Notes: generated from the sequence alone by a model not told the origin. DNA of 64,000 bases from Tous-C4FEB sp044356555 (GCA_044356555.1 JBIKWB010000002.1:186001-250000), one strand, 5' to 3'; numbered from the stretch's first letter, positions 26,861 to 36,392 are shown. Made by a program: numbers and translations.

Positions 26861-27637
26861 ATGAAAACACAGCTCTCGCTCACTGTCACTCCACGCACGC
26901 AAACCGGTCGCAGCGCATCGCGCCGGGTTCGTAAGGCCAACGCCATCCCGGCAATTCTCTACGGGAAGCACACGAAGCCAGAAAAGCTTTCCGTTGATAC
27001 CCCGGAGTTTGTTCGCCTCCTGAAAGTCGTTTCCGGTCGTGCAGTCCTGATCGAACTCCAGCAATCGGGTAAAGCCGAGAAGGCTCTTTCGTTTTTGCAG
27101 GAGATCCAACGAGATCCGATCACGGACAAATATCTCCACCTCGATCTTCAAGAAGTGAAGGCCGATGAAAAATTTGAAATTCGGGTTCCAGTAATGGCGG
27201 TTGGAGAGGCGTTCGGCGTTAAAAACCAAAGCGGAGTTCTCGAAATTAATGCTCATTTGCTACGGGTTCGTTGTTTGCCCAAAGACTTGCCCGAGTTGGT
27301 CAACGTGGATGTTTCCGAGCTCAAGGTGGGGGAGACGATCAAGGTCTCGGAGTTAAAACCAATTCCTGGAGTTGAGTTTCTTGAATCCAAGGGTCAGCCA
27401 ATCGTTTCTTGTGTCGAACCCGTCGCGGAAATCGTCCAGGAAGTAGTAGCAGCAGCAACCCCAGCCGATGGTGCTGCCGCGCCAGCTGCAGGTGCAGCTC
27501 CCGCCGCCGGCGCCGCGCCGGCCGCCGGCGACGCCAAAGCAGGTGCGGCACCGGCAAAGGCCGGTGCTCCTGCTGCCGCGTCTGCGGCAGCCAAACCGGG
27601 CGCAGCGGCCAAGCCGGCCGCGCCGGCCAAGAAGTAA
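26861..27637 (+). CDS. rplY: 50S ribosomal protein L25/general stress protein Ctc
   Basis: The start at 26861 (MKTQLSLTVTPRTQTGRSAS) gives 258 residues. The N-terminal 95 residues are the L25 5S-rRNA-binding beta-barrel (RKANAIPAILYGKH, FLQEIQRDPITDKYLHLDLQ). Residues 95-190 are the TL5/Ctc C-terminal domain (VRCLPKDLPELVNVDVSELK, KVSELKPIPGVEFL). A 60-residue Ala/Pro/Gly/Lys-rich tail with repeated PAAGA units ends the protein. It binds 5S rRNA in the large subunit. It begins the rplY-pth-rpsF-ssb-rplI-dnaB series. Confidence 0.94.
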   Translation: MKTQLSLTVTPRTQTGRSASRRVRKANAIPAILYGKHTKPEKLSVDTPEFVRLLKVVSGRAVLIELQQSGKAEKALSFLQEIQRDPITDKYLHLDLQEVKADEKFEIRVPVMAVGEAFGVKNQSGVLEINAHLLRVRCLPKDLPELVNVDVSELKVGETIKVSELKPIPGVEFLESKGQPIVSCVEPVAEIVQEVVAAATPADGAAAPAAGAAPAAGAAPAAGDAKAGAAPAKAGAPAAASAAAKPGAAAKPAAPAKK

Positions 27638-27654
27638 AGGTTCGTCGATCGCTT

Positions 27655-27677
27655 GGGTGCCTACTCGGTAGGCACCC
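27655..27677 (+). terminator. Hairpin between rplY and pth
   Basis: GGGTGCCTAC (27655-27664) and GTAGGCACCC (27668-27677) form a perfect 10-bp stem with a TCG loop. Only a weak T-rich stretch follows, so it may act as a partial terminator, RNase barrier or attenuator rather than a full stop. Confidence 0.5.
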
Positions 27678-27698
27678 GGAGCGTGTGTTCTTTGAGTC

Positions 27699-28286
27699 AT
27701 GCCCATCTCGCTTGTGGTCGGTTTGGGAAATCCCGGCCGTAACTACGCAGAAACGCGTCATAATCTCGGTTGGATCATTCTGGATGCGCTCGCCCAAAAG
27801 CATGGTCTTGTTTGGCAGCACCGGGCGAATTTTGAGTCCGAGATTGCTCGCTGGGACGTGAGTCCTGGCTGCACGCGATGGCTGGTAAAGCCACAAACAT
27901 TCATGAATGACAGCGGACGCGCGGTAGGTGCTCTTGCTCGCTATCACCGGTTCACAAACAACTCGGTTGCGGTCGTTTACGACGATATCAACATCGAAGT
28001 GGGTTTGGTAAAGGTTTCGGAATCTGGGAGTGCAGGGGGGCACAACGGTATTGCCAGTTTGCTCGAGCATTTGGGTGAAGGCTTCATTAGATACCGTCTT
28101 GGCATTGGCCCGAAGCTTCCGGCGGCGATGGACCTCAAGGATTTCGTTTTGGGAAAATTTTCTTCAGATCACAGTATTCTTCTAAATCAAAAAAACTCTT
28201 ATTTTATCGAAGGCCTAGAATTGCTGCTGACTCGCGGTCCTTCTTACGCCATGAATCAACTTAATCGCCGAGAATCTACTACATGA
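27699..28286 (+). CDS. pth: Peptidyl-tRNA hydrolase
   Basis: A 195-residue protein with the Pth signature VGLGNPGRNYAETRHNLGW containing the catalytic His, KPQTFMNDSGRAVGALARYH, and VYDDINIEVG with its catalytic-site Asp. GGHNGIASLLEHLG follows. It releases peptides from prematurely dissociated peptidyl-tRNA. It overlaps rpsF by ATGA and is preceded by the hairpin after rplY, a common rplY-pth arrangement. Confidence 0.95.
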   Translation: MPISLVVGLGNPGRNYAETRHNLGWIILDALAQKHGLVWQHRANFESEIARWDVSPGCTRWLVKPQTFMNDSGRAVGALARYHRFTNNSVAVVYDDINIEVGLVKVSESGSAGGHNGIASLLEHLGEGFIRYRLGIGPKLPAAMDLKDFVLGKFSSDHSILLNQKNSYFIEGLELLLTRGPSYAMNQLNRRESTT

Positions 28287-28579
28287 ATCCGACCAAACGT
28301 AACTACCGCGCCACATTCATTATCGACAATCGCGGAAAAGAAGAATCCGTCGAACAAATCATTGACGGCGTAAAGCAAGTCATCGCCTCCGCCAGCGGCG
28401 AAGTGACGGCGGTTGAGAATTTGGGTCGTCGTGACTTCGTGCGCGTGACCGACCCCAAGCTCACCGGCGCAACCTATGTCCACATCTCATTCGCCGCACC
28501 GTCCGAGGGTCCGGGTCAAATCAAGGAGCGCCTTCGCCTCAACCAGAGCGTTTATCGGACTTTTGTAGAGACAGTTTGA
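28283..28579 (+). CDS. rpsF: 30S ribosomal protein S6
   Basis: A 98-residue S6 protein. RNYRATFIIDNRGKEESVEQ is the first strand-helix unit and VTAVENLGRRDFVRV the central strand, followed by TYVHISFAAPSEGPGQIKER. It binds the central domain of 16S rRNA with S18. Its ATG overlaps the pth stop (ATGA), and ssb follows closely, the usual rpsF-ssb order. An rpsR (S18) gene is not present between ssb and rplI here, unlike many bacteria. Confidence 0.93.
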   Translation: MNPTKRNYRATFIIDNRGKEESVEQIIDGVKQVIASASGEVTAVENLGRRDFVRVTDPKLTGATYVHISFAAPSEGPGQIKERLRLNQSVYRTFVETV

Positions 28580-28607
28580 AGTTTATTTGCTGCGTGGGCG
28601 TGGAGCC

Positions 28608-29099
28608 ATGGCATACCTAAATAAAGTTTTCTTGATTGGGAACCTAACGCGGGACCCTGAATTGCGGGTCACACCGAAAGGCACCGCGATTTGCCAGTTT
28701 GGCTTGGCGGTGAATCGCCAATTTAAGGATGAATCTGGCGCCACGAGAGACGAAACGACATTCGTCGATATCGAAGCATGGGGCAAGCAAGGTGAACTCG
28801 TCGCGAAGTATCTCACGAAAGGAAGTCCAGCGATGGTCGAGGGCCGTTTGAAACTCGATCAGTGGGAGGACAAGCAAAGCGGTCAGAAGCGGAGCAAGAT
28901 GAAGGTGGTTTTGGAGAACGTTCAGTTTCTTTCAACGCGAGGCGCCGGGACAACGGGTGGGCTAGGGGCATCCGCTGTCGGTTCCTCTCCTAGCGATGAC
29001 ATCGACCAAACTTCCCCGGAACGTCACTCTCCTCCCTCGCGTGGAGGGGCTCCTAAGGCCCCAGCACCTGGAAATATTGATGAAGATGTGCCGTTTTGA
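28608..29099 (+). CDS. ssb: Single-stranded DNA-binding protein
   Basis: The start at 28608 (MAYLNKVFLIGNLTRDPELR) gives 163 residues. The OB fold is complete, including FVDIEAWGKQGELVAKYLTKG and the MKVVLENVQFL strand. A Ser/Pro/Gly-rich linker leads to the acidic tip DEDVPF, the peptide that recruits replication and repair proteins. It lies between rpsF and rplI in the same direction. Confidence 0.96.
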   Translation: MAYLNKVFLIGNLTRDPELRVTPKGTAICQFGLAVNRQFKDESGATRDETTFVDIEAWGKQGELVAKYLTKGSPAMVEGRLKLDQWEDKQSGQKRSKMKVVLENVQFLSTRGAGTTGGLGASAVGSSPSDDIDQTSPERHSPPSRGGAPKAPAPGNIDEDVPF

Positions 29100-29149
29100 T
29101 TACTTTTCGTACTCCTTTCTCAGCGGTAAATTTTTAAAAACAAAAAATT

Positions 29150-29659
29150 ATGGCAAACAGTGAAATCCTCCTGCTCAAACCCGTCGAAGGCCTCGGCGGT
29201 GAAGGCGATCAAGTCAAAGTGCGTGCCGGCTACGCCCGAAATTACCTGCTTCCCCGGGGATTTGCGGCACCCGTAACTGTCGCCAATCGCAAGCAAGTTG
29301 ATGCGCTCAAGCGCCGCCGGGCGGAGCGTGAGTCACTTGAGCTCAACGGTGCTCAGGAACTCGCTAAGAAGCTTGAGAAAACGAGCTTCGCTTTCGCGGT
29401 AAAGACCGGTGAGGGCGGCAAAATGTTCGGTGCCATCACCGGCAGTGATGTCCATGATAAATTAACTGCGGCCGGCTTCTCCATCGATAAGAAGCGGATT
29501 CTCTTGCACACACCGGTGAAGACGCTCGGAAAACACACGGTGAAGGTAAAACTCCATGCGGATGTCACCGTTGAGTTGGCGTTCGATGTGGTATCGGAGA
29601 ACCCCATCGAAGTGGCGGCTCCCGAGGTTAAGCCAGCTGGAAGAGCCGATCGGAAGTAA
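29150..29659 (+). CDS. rplI: 50S ribosomal protein L9
   Basis: A 169-residue L9 protein. The N-terminal domain has LLKPVEGLGGEGDQVKVRAG and YARNYLLPRGFA, the rRNA-binding signature. A long charged helix (LKRRRAERESLELNGAQELA) follows, then the C-terminal domain (GEGGKMFGAITGSDVHDKL). It is slightly longer than the E. coli protein because of a Pro/Lys-rich end. A strong terminator follows before dnaB. Confidence 0.95.
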   Translation: MANSEILLLKPVEGLGGEGDQVKVRAGYARNYLLPRGFAAPVTVANRKQVDALKRRRAERESLELNGAQELAKKLEKTSFAFAVKTGEGGKMFGAITGSDVHDKLTAAGFSIDKKRILLHTPVKTLGKHTVKVKLHADVTVELAFDVVSENPIEVAAPEVKPAGRADRK

Positions 29660-29683
29660 GATACAGGCGCATTCTGTAACCGG

Positions 29684-29715
29684 GCCGCGTCGAAAGACGC
29701 GGCTTTCGTTTTTTA
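29684..29715 (+). terminator. Rho-independent terminator after rplI
   Basis: GCCGCGTC (29684-29691), loop GAAA, and GACGCGGC (29696-29703) form a perfect stem followed by TTTCGTTTTTT. It separates the ribosomal-protein block from dnaB. Confidence 0.88.
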
Positions 29716-29780
29716 AAGCCGTTTGAGGACAACTCGGCGTTGCCGAACACACTGTTGTCCTTTCTGATTTTAGGATCCGC

Positions 29781-31172
29781 ATGGCAGAAGAATCCAAATT
29801 CCAAAATCGCCGATCGGAGAGTTCGCCGGGCGTTTTTTCCGGACGGACGGCTCCACATAGTCTAGAAGCGGAGGAGTATCTTCTCTCGTGTTGCCTATTG
29901 GATGGTTCAGACGTGATTTCCCGCTGCTTGGAAGCGCGGATCAGGCCGGAGTCGTTTTACTTGGCCGCTCACGGGATCGTTTTCGAACGGCTGCTCGATC
30001 TTTACAATCGGCAAACGCCGATCGACGTGGCGGTCTTGGCGGAGGATTTAAAGACGATCAAGCAACTTGATTTGGTCGGTGGCTTTGCGTTTTTGACCCA
30101 GATTAGTAGCCGGATTCCAACGACGGCCCAAGCAGGCTATTTCATCGAGAAAGTGCGTGAACTGCACCTGTTGCGGGAGTTGATCCGCTCGGCAACCGGT
30201 GCCGTTGAAGAGTGCTACGCGTTCACCGGTGGCATTGACGAATTCGTCGACCAGATCGAGCAGCGAATCTTCAACGTCACCCAAAATCGAGTGAGCGAAA
30301 GCGCCAAGCCGATGCGTGAACCGACGCGTGAGGCCATGAGCGTCATCACAAAAATGATGATGAAGAAAGGTGAGATGACCGGTGTGACTTCCGGGTTTAA
30401 GGATCTCGATGCTCTCACCTGGGGATTTCAACGGCAGGAGATGATTATCTTGGCGGCACGGCCCTCGATGGGAAAGACCTCCCTCGCTTTGAACATGGCG
30501 GAATCAGCGGCCATGCCGCTGCGTGGCGAGCCGGTTGGGGTCTTGATTTTCTCGTTGGAGATGAGTTCAGCTCAGCTGGCGTTGCGCATGCTTTGTTCGC
30601 GCGCTCGAGTGAACATGAAGCTCCTGCGTGATGGCTTGTTGTCGAAGAACGGTGAAGAGCAGGCGCGGTTACTCTCGGCCGCGGATCAATTCTCGAAGGC
30701 ACCTATTTTCATCGACGATTCCAGTGCGCTTTCGATTATGCAGCTTCGGGCGAAGGCGCGTCGCATTCATGCCCGCCACCCGTTGGGCTTTATCGTCGTA
30801 GATTACTTGCAGCTCCTTGCCCCCACCGATTCGAAGATGCCGCGAGAACAGCAAGTCGCCGAAGCTTCCCGCGGTTTAAAGGCTCTTGCGAAGGAACTGA
30901 ACCTCCCGGTCGTTGTATTAAGTCAATTGAATCGCTCCTCCGAAAAGGAAAACCGAACGCCCAAACTGGCAGACTTGCGTGAATCCGGCTCAATCGAACA
31001 AGACGCTGACGTAGTGCTTATGCTCGCCCGACCTAAAGACGCCGATGAAAAATTCCAAGTCGCCGCCGACTCGGCCGAGTTAATCGTTGCCAAGCAACGA
31101 AACGGACCGGTAGGAGAATTGAAGCTTACGTTCCTAAGAGACATCACCCGCTTTGAAAACTACACACAGTAA
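29781..31172 (+). CDS. dnaB: Replicative DNA helicase
   Basis: A 463-residue DnaB. The N-terminal domain begins near PHSLEAEEYLLSCCLLDGS. The RecA-like domain has Walker A as ARPSMGKTSLALNMA, LIFSLEMSSAQLALRMLCSR, and Walker B FIVVDYLQLLAP, followed by VLSQLNRSSEKENRTPKLAD and SGSIEQDADVVLML. No intein is visible. It unwinds DNA at the replication fork. The last 20 bases overlap the TTG start of bamA. Confidence 0.96.
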   Translation: MAEESKFQNRRSESSPGVFSGRTAPHSLEAEEYLLSCCLLDGSDVISRCLEARIRPESFYLAAHGIVFERLLDLYNRQTPIDVAVLAEDLKTIKQLDLVGGFAFLTQISSRIPTTAQAGYFIEKVRELHLLRELIRSATGAVEECYAFTGGIDEFVDQIEQRIFNVTQNRVSESAKPMREPTREAMSVITKMMMKKGEMTGVTSGFKDLDALTWGFQRQEMIILAARPSMGKTSLALNMAESAAMPLRGEPVGVLIFSLEMSSAQLALRMLCSRARVNMKLLRDGLLSKNGEEQARLLSAADQFSKAPIFIDDSSALSIMQLRAKARRIHARHPLGFIVVDYLQLLAPTDSKMPREQQVAEASRGLKALAKELNLPVVVLSQLNRSSEKENRTPKLADLRESGSIEQDADVVLMLARPKDADEKFQVAADSAELIVAKQRNGPVGELKLTFLRDITRFENYTQ

Positions 31173-33528
31173 CCCTGCGCGCAGGGTCGCCTGCCTTGCC
31201 GTCGCCATTTTTGGATTCTTGTCCCTGGGCTCGTTGCCAGTCCTTGCTCAATTGCAAGCACCTGCTAGTGCGCAAGAAGCCACTGCACCGGTATTCAAGG
31301 TTGGATCGATTACCGTCAAATTTGTCGGTGCGGCGAACGTCAATGAACAGGTGGTCCGCGCCAACATGCAGGTTCGTGAAGGTGGAGATTTGGACGACAC
31401 GATGCTCGATCGAGATATCCGGTCTCTCTACCGAACCGGGCTCTTTGAATTCATCGAAATCAAGCGGGAGAGCGTTGACGGGAAATCGTTCAATTTAGTC
31501 GTCGAAGTTACTCCGAAATTTCGAGTGCTCGCGGTCAGGTATGAGGGGAATAAACGGGTCAAAGGCACCCGGCTTGAAAAGGAGATCAAGACGAAGCCGA
31601 ATACCGCGTTGGACGAGCGTCAGGTAAAGGAAGATGCCGAAAAGATCCGGGAGTATTACCAAAAATCAGGCTATAATCAGGTGTCGATTAATTATGCCGT
31701 CGAACGAGATCGGGCCACTGGATTCGGTACGGTAGTCTTTAAGATCAAAGAAGGAAATAAGGTTAAGATCTCCGAGGTTCGTTTTGTTGGAAACGCCAAC
31801 GTCAAGGCGAGAGCGTTGAGAGGTGTGATGGAAACGAAAAAATGGTGGATGTTTTCGTGGCTCACCGGATCGGGTCGCTTCAAGGATGACGAGTTTGACG
31901 ACGATTTGGAGAAACTGCGGGACTACTACCGCGAGAAAGGTTATCTTGATGTCGAGATCGCGCAGGAGAACGTGCTGTTTGATTATCCGTCGCCCGAGAA
32001 GTTGGTGCTCACAGTCAATTTGACGGAGGGACGCCAGTATCGGATCGGCGAGATATCTTTTAAGGGCAACAAGCTCTTTACGTCCGCTCTGCTAAAGCGC
32101 GTAGCTCGCCAGAAGAGCGGCCTCGTTTTTGTCCCGTCTAAACTGGATAAAGACGTCGAGCGCTTGGAGGACTTTTACGGTAAGGACGGTTACTTGGATA
32201 CCCGGGTGCGGTTAACCCGAAAGCCCAACGTTAACACGGGAGATATCGACATCGAATACGCGATCAACGAGAGCGAGAAATTCAATGTTGAATCCATCGT
32301 GATCGAGGGCAACTCCAAGACAAAGAGCACGGTGATCGTTCGCGAACTCGTATTGGGGCCGGGCGACGTCTTCAGCACGGTCCTGATGAAGATAAGCAAG
32401 CTTCGACTGGAGAATACCCGCTTCTTTGAGGACGTGAATGTTACCCCTCAGGAGACCAACATTCCTGGGCGTCGGAACATGCGGATTTCCCTGAAGGAGG
32501 GGCGCACCGGCAACCTGACGTTCGGCGCGGGGTTCAGTTCGCTTGAGCGGGCAACAATCTTTGCGGAAATCTCCCAATCAAATTTCGATATCTTTAACCG
32601 CAGGTCACTTTTTCAAGGCGACGGCCAGAAGTTTCGCTTGAGAATGCAACTCGGCAGCCAATCTAGCGAAGTCGTTCTTTCCTTCGAGGAGCCGTGGTTG
32701 TTTCAAAAGCAGCTCGCGCTCGGATTCAGCATCTTTCGAACGAGCTCCGACTACAACAGCACCTTCTACAGCCAAGTTGAAACGGGTGCTGAGATTTATC
32801 TGCGCAAACGATTGTTCGAGTTAGTCGAGGGAAAGTTGTCCTACACTTATCAGATCATCGAGATCAGAGATGTTTCGAGCAGCGCCTCGAATCAAATTCG
32901 ATCACTTGAAGGCAATAACACCGTGTCCAAAGTTGGATTCCAACTCTTGCGTGATACCCGTGATAAAATTATCAACACCACTTCGGGTAATCGCGTAGAA
33001 ATAAACACCGATATCGCCGGTGGTCCCATCGGAGGAAGTGATAATTTTTACCGATTCGAGTTCCGTGGATCCCAGTTCTTTCCGGTATTCGAAACTCAAG
33101 CGCAGGTTTTGTCCCTCATTGCGCGCGCGGGTGTGGTGCAGAATTTCGGCGATTCAAAGGTTTTGCCTTACTACAATGCCTTCTACTTGGGTGGCCCTTA
33201 CACGTTGCGCGGTTATGAATTTCGTGAAGTAGGTCCTCGGGACGAGTTCGGTGAACCGATCGGTGGTAAATCATACGGGTTTTTCAGCGCCGAGTATTCA
33301 GTCGATATCGTCAGCCCGATCCGTTTTGCGATATTCTACGACGCGGGCTTCGTGAACAAGGGGGCCTACGATTTTAATCCGGCATCCTATAACGATAACT
33401 TTGGATTCGGCCTGAGGCTCTTTGTCGCAGGTGCACCGCTTAGCTTGGATTTCGGTATCCCGATCACGGGCACGGTCCAAAACAAGAAGGGAAATCAGTT
33501 CAATTTTTCCTTTGGCACGCGGTTCTGA
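31153..33528 (+). CDS. bamA: Outer-membrane protein assembly factor BamA (Omp85)
   Basis: A 791-residue protein with a signal peptide (VACLAVAIFGFLSLGSLPVLAQ). Five POTRA-like domains cover residues about 50-440, seen as repeated VEGNKRVKGTRLEKEI-, FVGNANVKARAL- and FKGNKLFTSALLKR-type units. A C-terminal Omp85 barrel follows, with the GGPYTLRGYEFREVGPRDEFG conserved region and a final aromatic residue (FGTRF). The start is TTG at 31153, overlapping dnaB. BamA inserts beta-barrel proteins into the outer membrane and thus marks a diderm cell. ompH/skp and lpxD follow, the classical order. Confidence 0.96.
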   Translation: MKTTHSNPARRVACLAVAIFGFLSLGSLPVLAQLQAPASAQEATAPVFKVGSITVKFVGAANVNEQVVRANMQVREGGDLDDTMLDRDIRSLYRTGLFEFIEIKRESVDGKSFNLVVEVTPKFRVLAVRYEGNKRVKGTRLEKEIKTKPNTALDERQVKEDAEKIREYYQKSGYNQVSINYAVERDRATGFGTVVFKIKEGNKVKISEVRFVGNANVKARALRGVMETKKWWMFSWLTGSGRFKDDEFDDDLEKLRDYYREKGYLDVEIAQENVLFDYPSPEKLVLTVNLTEGRQYRIGEISFKGNKLFTSALLKRVARQKSGLVFVPSKLDKDVERLEDFYGKDGYLDTRVRLTRKPNVNTGDIDIEYAINESEKFNVESIVIEGNSKTKSTVIVRELVLGPGDVFSTVLMKISKLRLENTRFFEDVNVTPQETNIPGRRNMRISLKEGRTGNLTFGAGFSSLERATIFAEISQSNFDIFNRRSLFQGDGQKFRLRMQLGSQSSEVVLSFEEPWLFQKQLALGFSIFRTSSDYNSTFYSQVETGAEIYLRKRLFELVEGKLSYTYQIIEIRDVSSSASNQIRSLEGNNTVSKVGFQLLRDTRDKIINTTSGNRVEINTDIAGGPIGGSDNFYRFEFRGSQFFPVFETQAQVLSLIARAGVVQNFGDSKVLPYYNAFYLGGPYTLRGYEFREVGPRDEFGEPIGGKSYGFFSAEYSVDIVSPIRFAIFYDAGFVNKGAYDFNPASYNDNFGFGLRLFVAGAPLSLDFGIPITGTVQNKKGNQFNFSFGTRF

Positions 33529-33569
33529 TTTTGATTTGGTCTTCAATTCATTTCCAAACCCAACACATA

Positions 33570-34235
33570 ATGAAATCCATTCGCACCCTCTCTGTATTCG
33601 CGGCTTTCGCGCTCTCTGCCGCGATCGCACACGCTCAGCCCGCGCCCAAGCTGCTCGTGGTTGATATGGCCAAACTCTACGACTCACACTACAAGACGGA
33701 GGAGCAGAATTCGAAATTGCGCACAGACGAGCAAAAGGCGCAGGAAGAGATCGAAAACATGAACAAGGACGGCAACGTTCTCGTCGACGAGTACAAGACC
33801 TTGTCGGATCAGTCCAACAACCCTGCCTTGACGGCGGATGCCAAGGCCAAATCGCAGGTCGAGGCGCAGAAGAAGCTCGAAGAAATCCAACGCAAGAAAA
33901 ACGAAATCAGCACCTTCGCGCAGAATACCCAGAGGTCCCTGCAGCAGAGACTTCAGACGTTCCGCAGTCTGATGCTTGAGGAGATCAGCAAGACCGCAAC
34001 GGAAGTGGCTAAACGAAAGGGAGCCACTTTGTTGTTGGATAAGGCTGGTCCCACCTTGATCGGTGTTTCCAATGTGATTTACGCGGATACGGCCTACGAA
34101 ATCACCGATGAAGTGATGAAAGAAATTAACAAAGACCGTCCGGCAGTCTCGGCAGTTGCAGTTCCTGCACCGGCGGCTTCTGCTTCGCCTGAGGCTCCGA
34201 AGATCACTGTCCCGGGAGTAGCTCCCAAGAAGTAA
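33570..34235 (+). CDS. OmpH/Skp-family periplasmic chaperone
   Basis: The start at 33570 (MKSIRTLSVFAAFALSAAIA) gives 221 residues with a signal peptide cut near AHAQPAP. A short beta strand (LLVVDMAKLYDSHYKT) precedes a long charged coiled coil (residues about 40-140, for example QVEAQKKLEEIQRKKNEIST), then a return strand region (GATLLLDKAGPTLIGVSNVI). This is the Skp tentacle architecture, which holds unfolded outer-membrane proteins in the periplasm. The tail is Ala/Pro-rich. It lies directly downstream of bamA and ends in a strong terminator. Confidence 0.9.
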   Translation: MKSIRTLSVFAAFALSAAIAHAQPAPKLLVVDMAKLYDSHYKTEEQNSKLRTDEQKAQEEIENMNKDGNVLVDEYKTLSDQSNNPALTADAKAKSQVEAQKKLEEIQRKKNEISTFAQNTQRSLQQRLQTFRSLMLEEISKTATEVAKRKGATLLLDKAGPTLIGVSNVIYADTAYEITDEVMKEINKDRPAVSAVAVPAPAASASPEAPKITVPGVAPKK

Positions 34236-34258
34236 ACTTAGCGCTGCTTTACCATATC

Positions 34259-34286
34259 GCCCCGCTGGATCCAGCGGGGCTTTTTT
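34259..34286 (+). terminator. Rho-independent terminator after the ompH gene
   Basis: The arms GCCCCGCTGGA and TCCAGCGGGGC (34259-34280) are perfect complements, followed by TTTTTT (34281-34286). Because the two arms abut, the loop must open the central TGGATCCA. Confidence 0.85.
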
Positions 34287-34358
34287 GTGCCCGAAAACAA
34301 CACCGATTCTCAACATCTGGATATTGCCGACAGGCCTTTGACCTACACGTTTCCGACT

Positions 34359-35417
34359 ATGCGATTCGCATTCTCCGCCGCTCAAATTGCCGATTTTGTC
34401 CAAGCTTCACGAATGCGCGGAGCTACGACGGAAATGATTTCCGGTGTGGCCTCTTTGAATCGGGCAACGTCCGGTGATCTGTCTTTTTTAGGCAACCCTC
34501 GGTATCGGTCGGACGTGGCAAAGAGTCAGGCGTCCGTGATTTTGGTTTCTCCGGATTACGTCGGTAATCCTCAAACCGGTCAGTGCTATCTTGAGGTTTC
34601 GAGTCCTTCCGTGGGACTCGCTGAAGTATGTGCTCGAATTGAGCACTTTCTGTGGCCCCGCCCCAAAGCAGGCGTGCACCGCTCGGCGGCGATTGGCGAA
34701 AACGTTGTGATCCCGGAAAGCGCCACGATTGGCCCTGGATGCGTGATTGAAGATGGGGTGCGGATTGGCGAGCGGGTGCATCTCCAAGCCCAGGTCTTTC
34801 TTGGAAGGGGAGCTATAGTGGGCGACGATTGCTGGCTGATGCCCGGCGTCATTGTTGCAGCTGAGTGCACGTTGGGGGAACGTGTCCGTCTTCAGCCCGG
34901 TGTGGTGATCGGCTCGGATGGTTTCGGATACGAGTTCGTCGATGGGCGTCACGCGAAGGTTCCTCAAATCGGCACGGTGGTGATTGGCAATGATGTCGAG
35001 GTCGGCGCCAATTCGACAATCGACCGGGCGCGTTTCAGCAAAACTTCGGTGGGCGATGGTTCGAAGATCGATAATTTGGTTCAAATTGCCCACAACGTTG
35101 AGATCGGAAGGCACTGCATTGTCTGTGCCCAAGTGGGCATTTCGGGGAGCACGACGATAGAGGACTTTGTCGTCGTTGGCGGCCAAGCGGGATTGGCGGG
35201 ACATCTGACGGTGCATCGAGGTGCCAAGATTGATGGTCAGGCCGGCGTGAACTCGGATGTTGCCGCGGGAGCTTTCATGAAGGGTTCGCCCTGTTTACCC
35301 TACCAATTGGAGCAGCGGATAAACGTTCTTCGACAAAAGTTACCCGAGCTCTTTCGCCGGGTGGACGCTCTTGAGTCGCAGTTTGGTGACTCTGTCCAAG
35401 AAAAGACTTCCGCCTGA
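34359..35417 (+). CDS. lpxD: UDP-3-O-(3-hydroxyacyl)glucosamine N-acyltransferase
   Basis: The start at 34359 (MRFAFSAAQIADFVQASRMR) gives 352 residues. The N-terminal uridine-binding domain has DLSFLGNPRYRSDVAKSQAS. The rest is a left-handed beta-helix of hexapeptide repeats with the LpxD landmarks GSDGFGYEF, GANSTIDRARFSKTSVGDGS and NLVQIAHNVEIGRHC (catalytic His). A C-terminal helix completes the trimer. It adds the second acyl chain in lipid A synthesis, indicating an LPS-type outer membrane. Confidence 0.95.
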   Translation: MRFAFSAAQIADFVQASRMRGATTEMISGVASLNRATSGDLSFLGNPRYRSDVAKSQASVILVSPDYVGNPQTGQCYLEVSSPSVGLAEVCARIEHFLWPRPKAGVHRSAAIGENVVIPESATIGPGCVIEDGVRIGERVHLQAQVFLGRGAIVGDDCWLMPGVIVAAECTLGERVRLQPGVVIGSDGFGYEFVDGRHAKVPQIGTVVIGNDVEVGANSTIDRARFSKTSVGDGSKIDNLVQIAHNVEIGRHCIVCAQVGISGSTTIEDFVVVGGQAGLAGHLTVHRGAKIDGQAGVNSDVAAGAFMKGSPCLPYQLEQRINVLRQKLPELFRRVDALESQFGDSVQEKTSA

Positions 35418-35444
35418 ACTGCCTGCCCTCAAGCTAACCGACAC

Positions 35445-36392
35445 ATGAGCGACTCCCGACTTAAGATTTTCACCGGAAACTCGAATCGGCCTCTGGCCGA
35501 AGAGATCTGCCAGGCCATCGGGATGCCTTTGGGGGAAGCGACCGTGACCAGCTTTCCGGACGGGGAATCATTCGTGAAGATCAACGAGAACGTCCGGGGT
35601 CACGACGTTTACATCATTCAGTCAACGTGCCCTCCGACCAATCACCACATGATGGAACTGCTGATCATGATTGATGCCGCGCGGCGTGCTTCCGCTCAGC
35701 GAATCACGGCGGTCCTGCCTTTTTATGGCTACGCGAGGCAGGATCGTAAGGATCAGCCGCGCGTTCCGATCACCGCCAAGCTGGTGGCCAACCTGTTGGT
35801 TTCAGCCGGCGCCAATCGTGTTCTTACGATGGATCTGCACAGCCAACAGATTCAGGGCTTTTTTGATATTCCGGTGGACCATCTTTTTGCGTCACCCGTC
35901 TTCTTCGATTATTTGGCCAAAACCCGAAGCGACAAGTTAGTCGTCTGCTCGCCCGATGTCGGCGGGATGAAAATGGCTTCGGCTTATGCCGACATTCTTG
36001 GAGCTGGATTGGGTTTGGTGGCCAAAAAACGAAAAAACGCCACAACCGTCGAAGCGATCAATGTCGTGGGGGAAGTTGCCGGCTGCGATGTGCTACTGGT
36101 CGACGACATTACGGAGACTGCCGGCACGCTGACCGCTGCGGCGAAGATGTTGCGCGATCACGGTGCCCGAAGTGTCCGGGCGGCCGTCAGTCACTGTGTT
36201 TTGAACGAAGTCGCTTACGAGCGGTTGCGGAGCGGTGTGATTGACGAGTTGATCACCACGAATTCTGTGCCGGTCGACACGCGTGGATTGCCGATTACGG
36301 TTCTGAGTATCGCCCCGCTGTTGGGCCAGGCGATTACCCGAATCAACAGCAACTCAAGCGTCACAGGACTTTTTCGGATCAAGGGTTTTTAA
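35445..36392 (+). CDS. prs: Ribose-phosphate pyrophosphokinase
   Basis: A 315-residue class I PRPP synthetase. It has FTGNSNRPLAEEICQAIGMP at the N-terminus, the ATP-flexible loop FYGYARQDRKDQPR, DLHSQQIQGFFDIPVDHL, the catalytic KKRKNA loop, and the ribose-5-phosphate loop VDDITETAGTL. It makes PRPP, the substrate of PyrE and PyrR encoded nearby in this window. It follows lpxD by 27 bases. Confidence 0.96.
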   Translation: MSDSRLKIFTGNSNRPLAEEICQAIGMPLGEATVTSFPDGESFVKINENVRGHDVYIIQSTCPPTNHHMMELLIMIDAARRASAQRITAVLPFYGYARQDRKDQPRVPITAKLVANLLVSAGANRVLTMDLHSQQIQGFFDIPVDHLFASPVFFDYLAKTRSDKLVVCSPDVGGMKMASAYADILGAGLGLVAKKRKNATTVEAINVVGEVAGCDVLLVDDITETAGTLTAAAKMLRDHGARSVRAAVSHCVLNEVAYERLRSGVIDELITTNSVPVDTRGLPITVLSIAPLLGQAITRINSNSSVTGLFRIKGF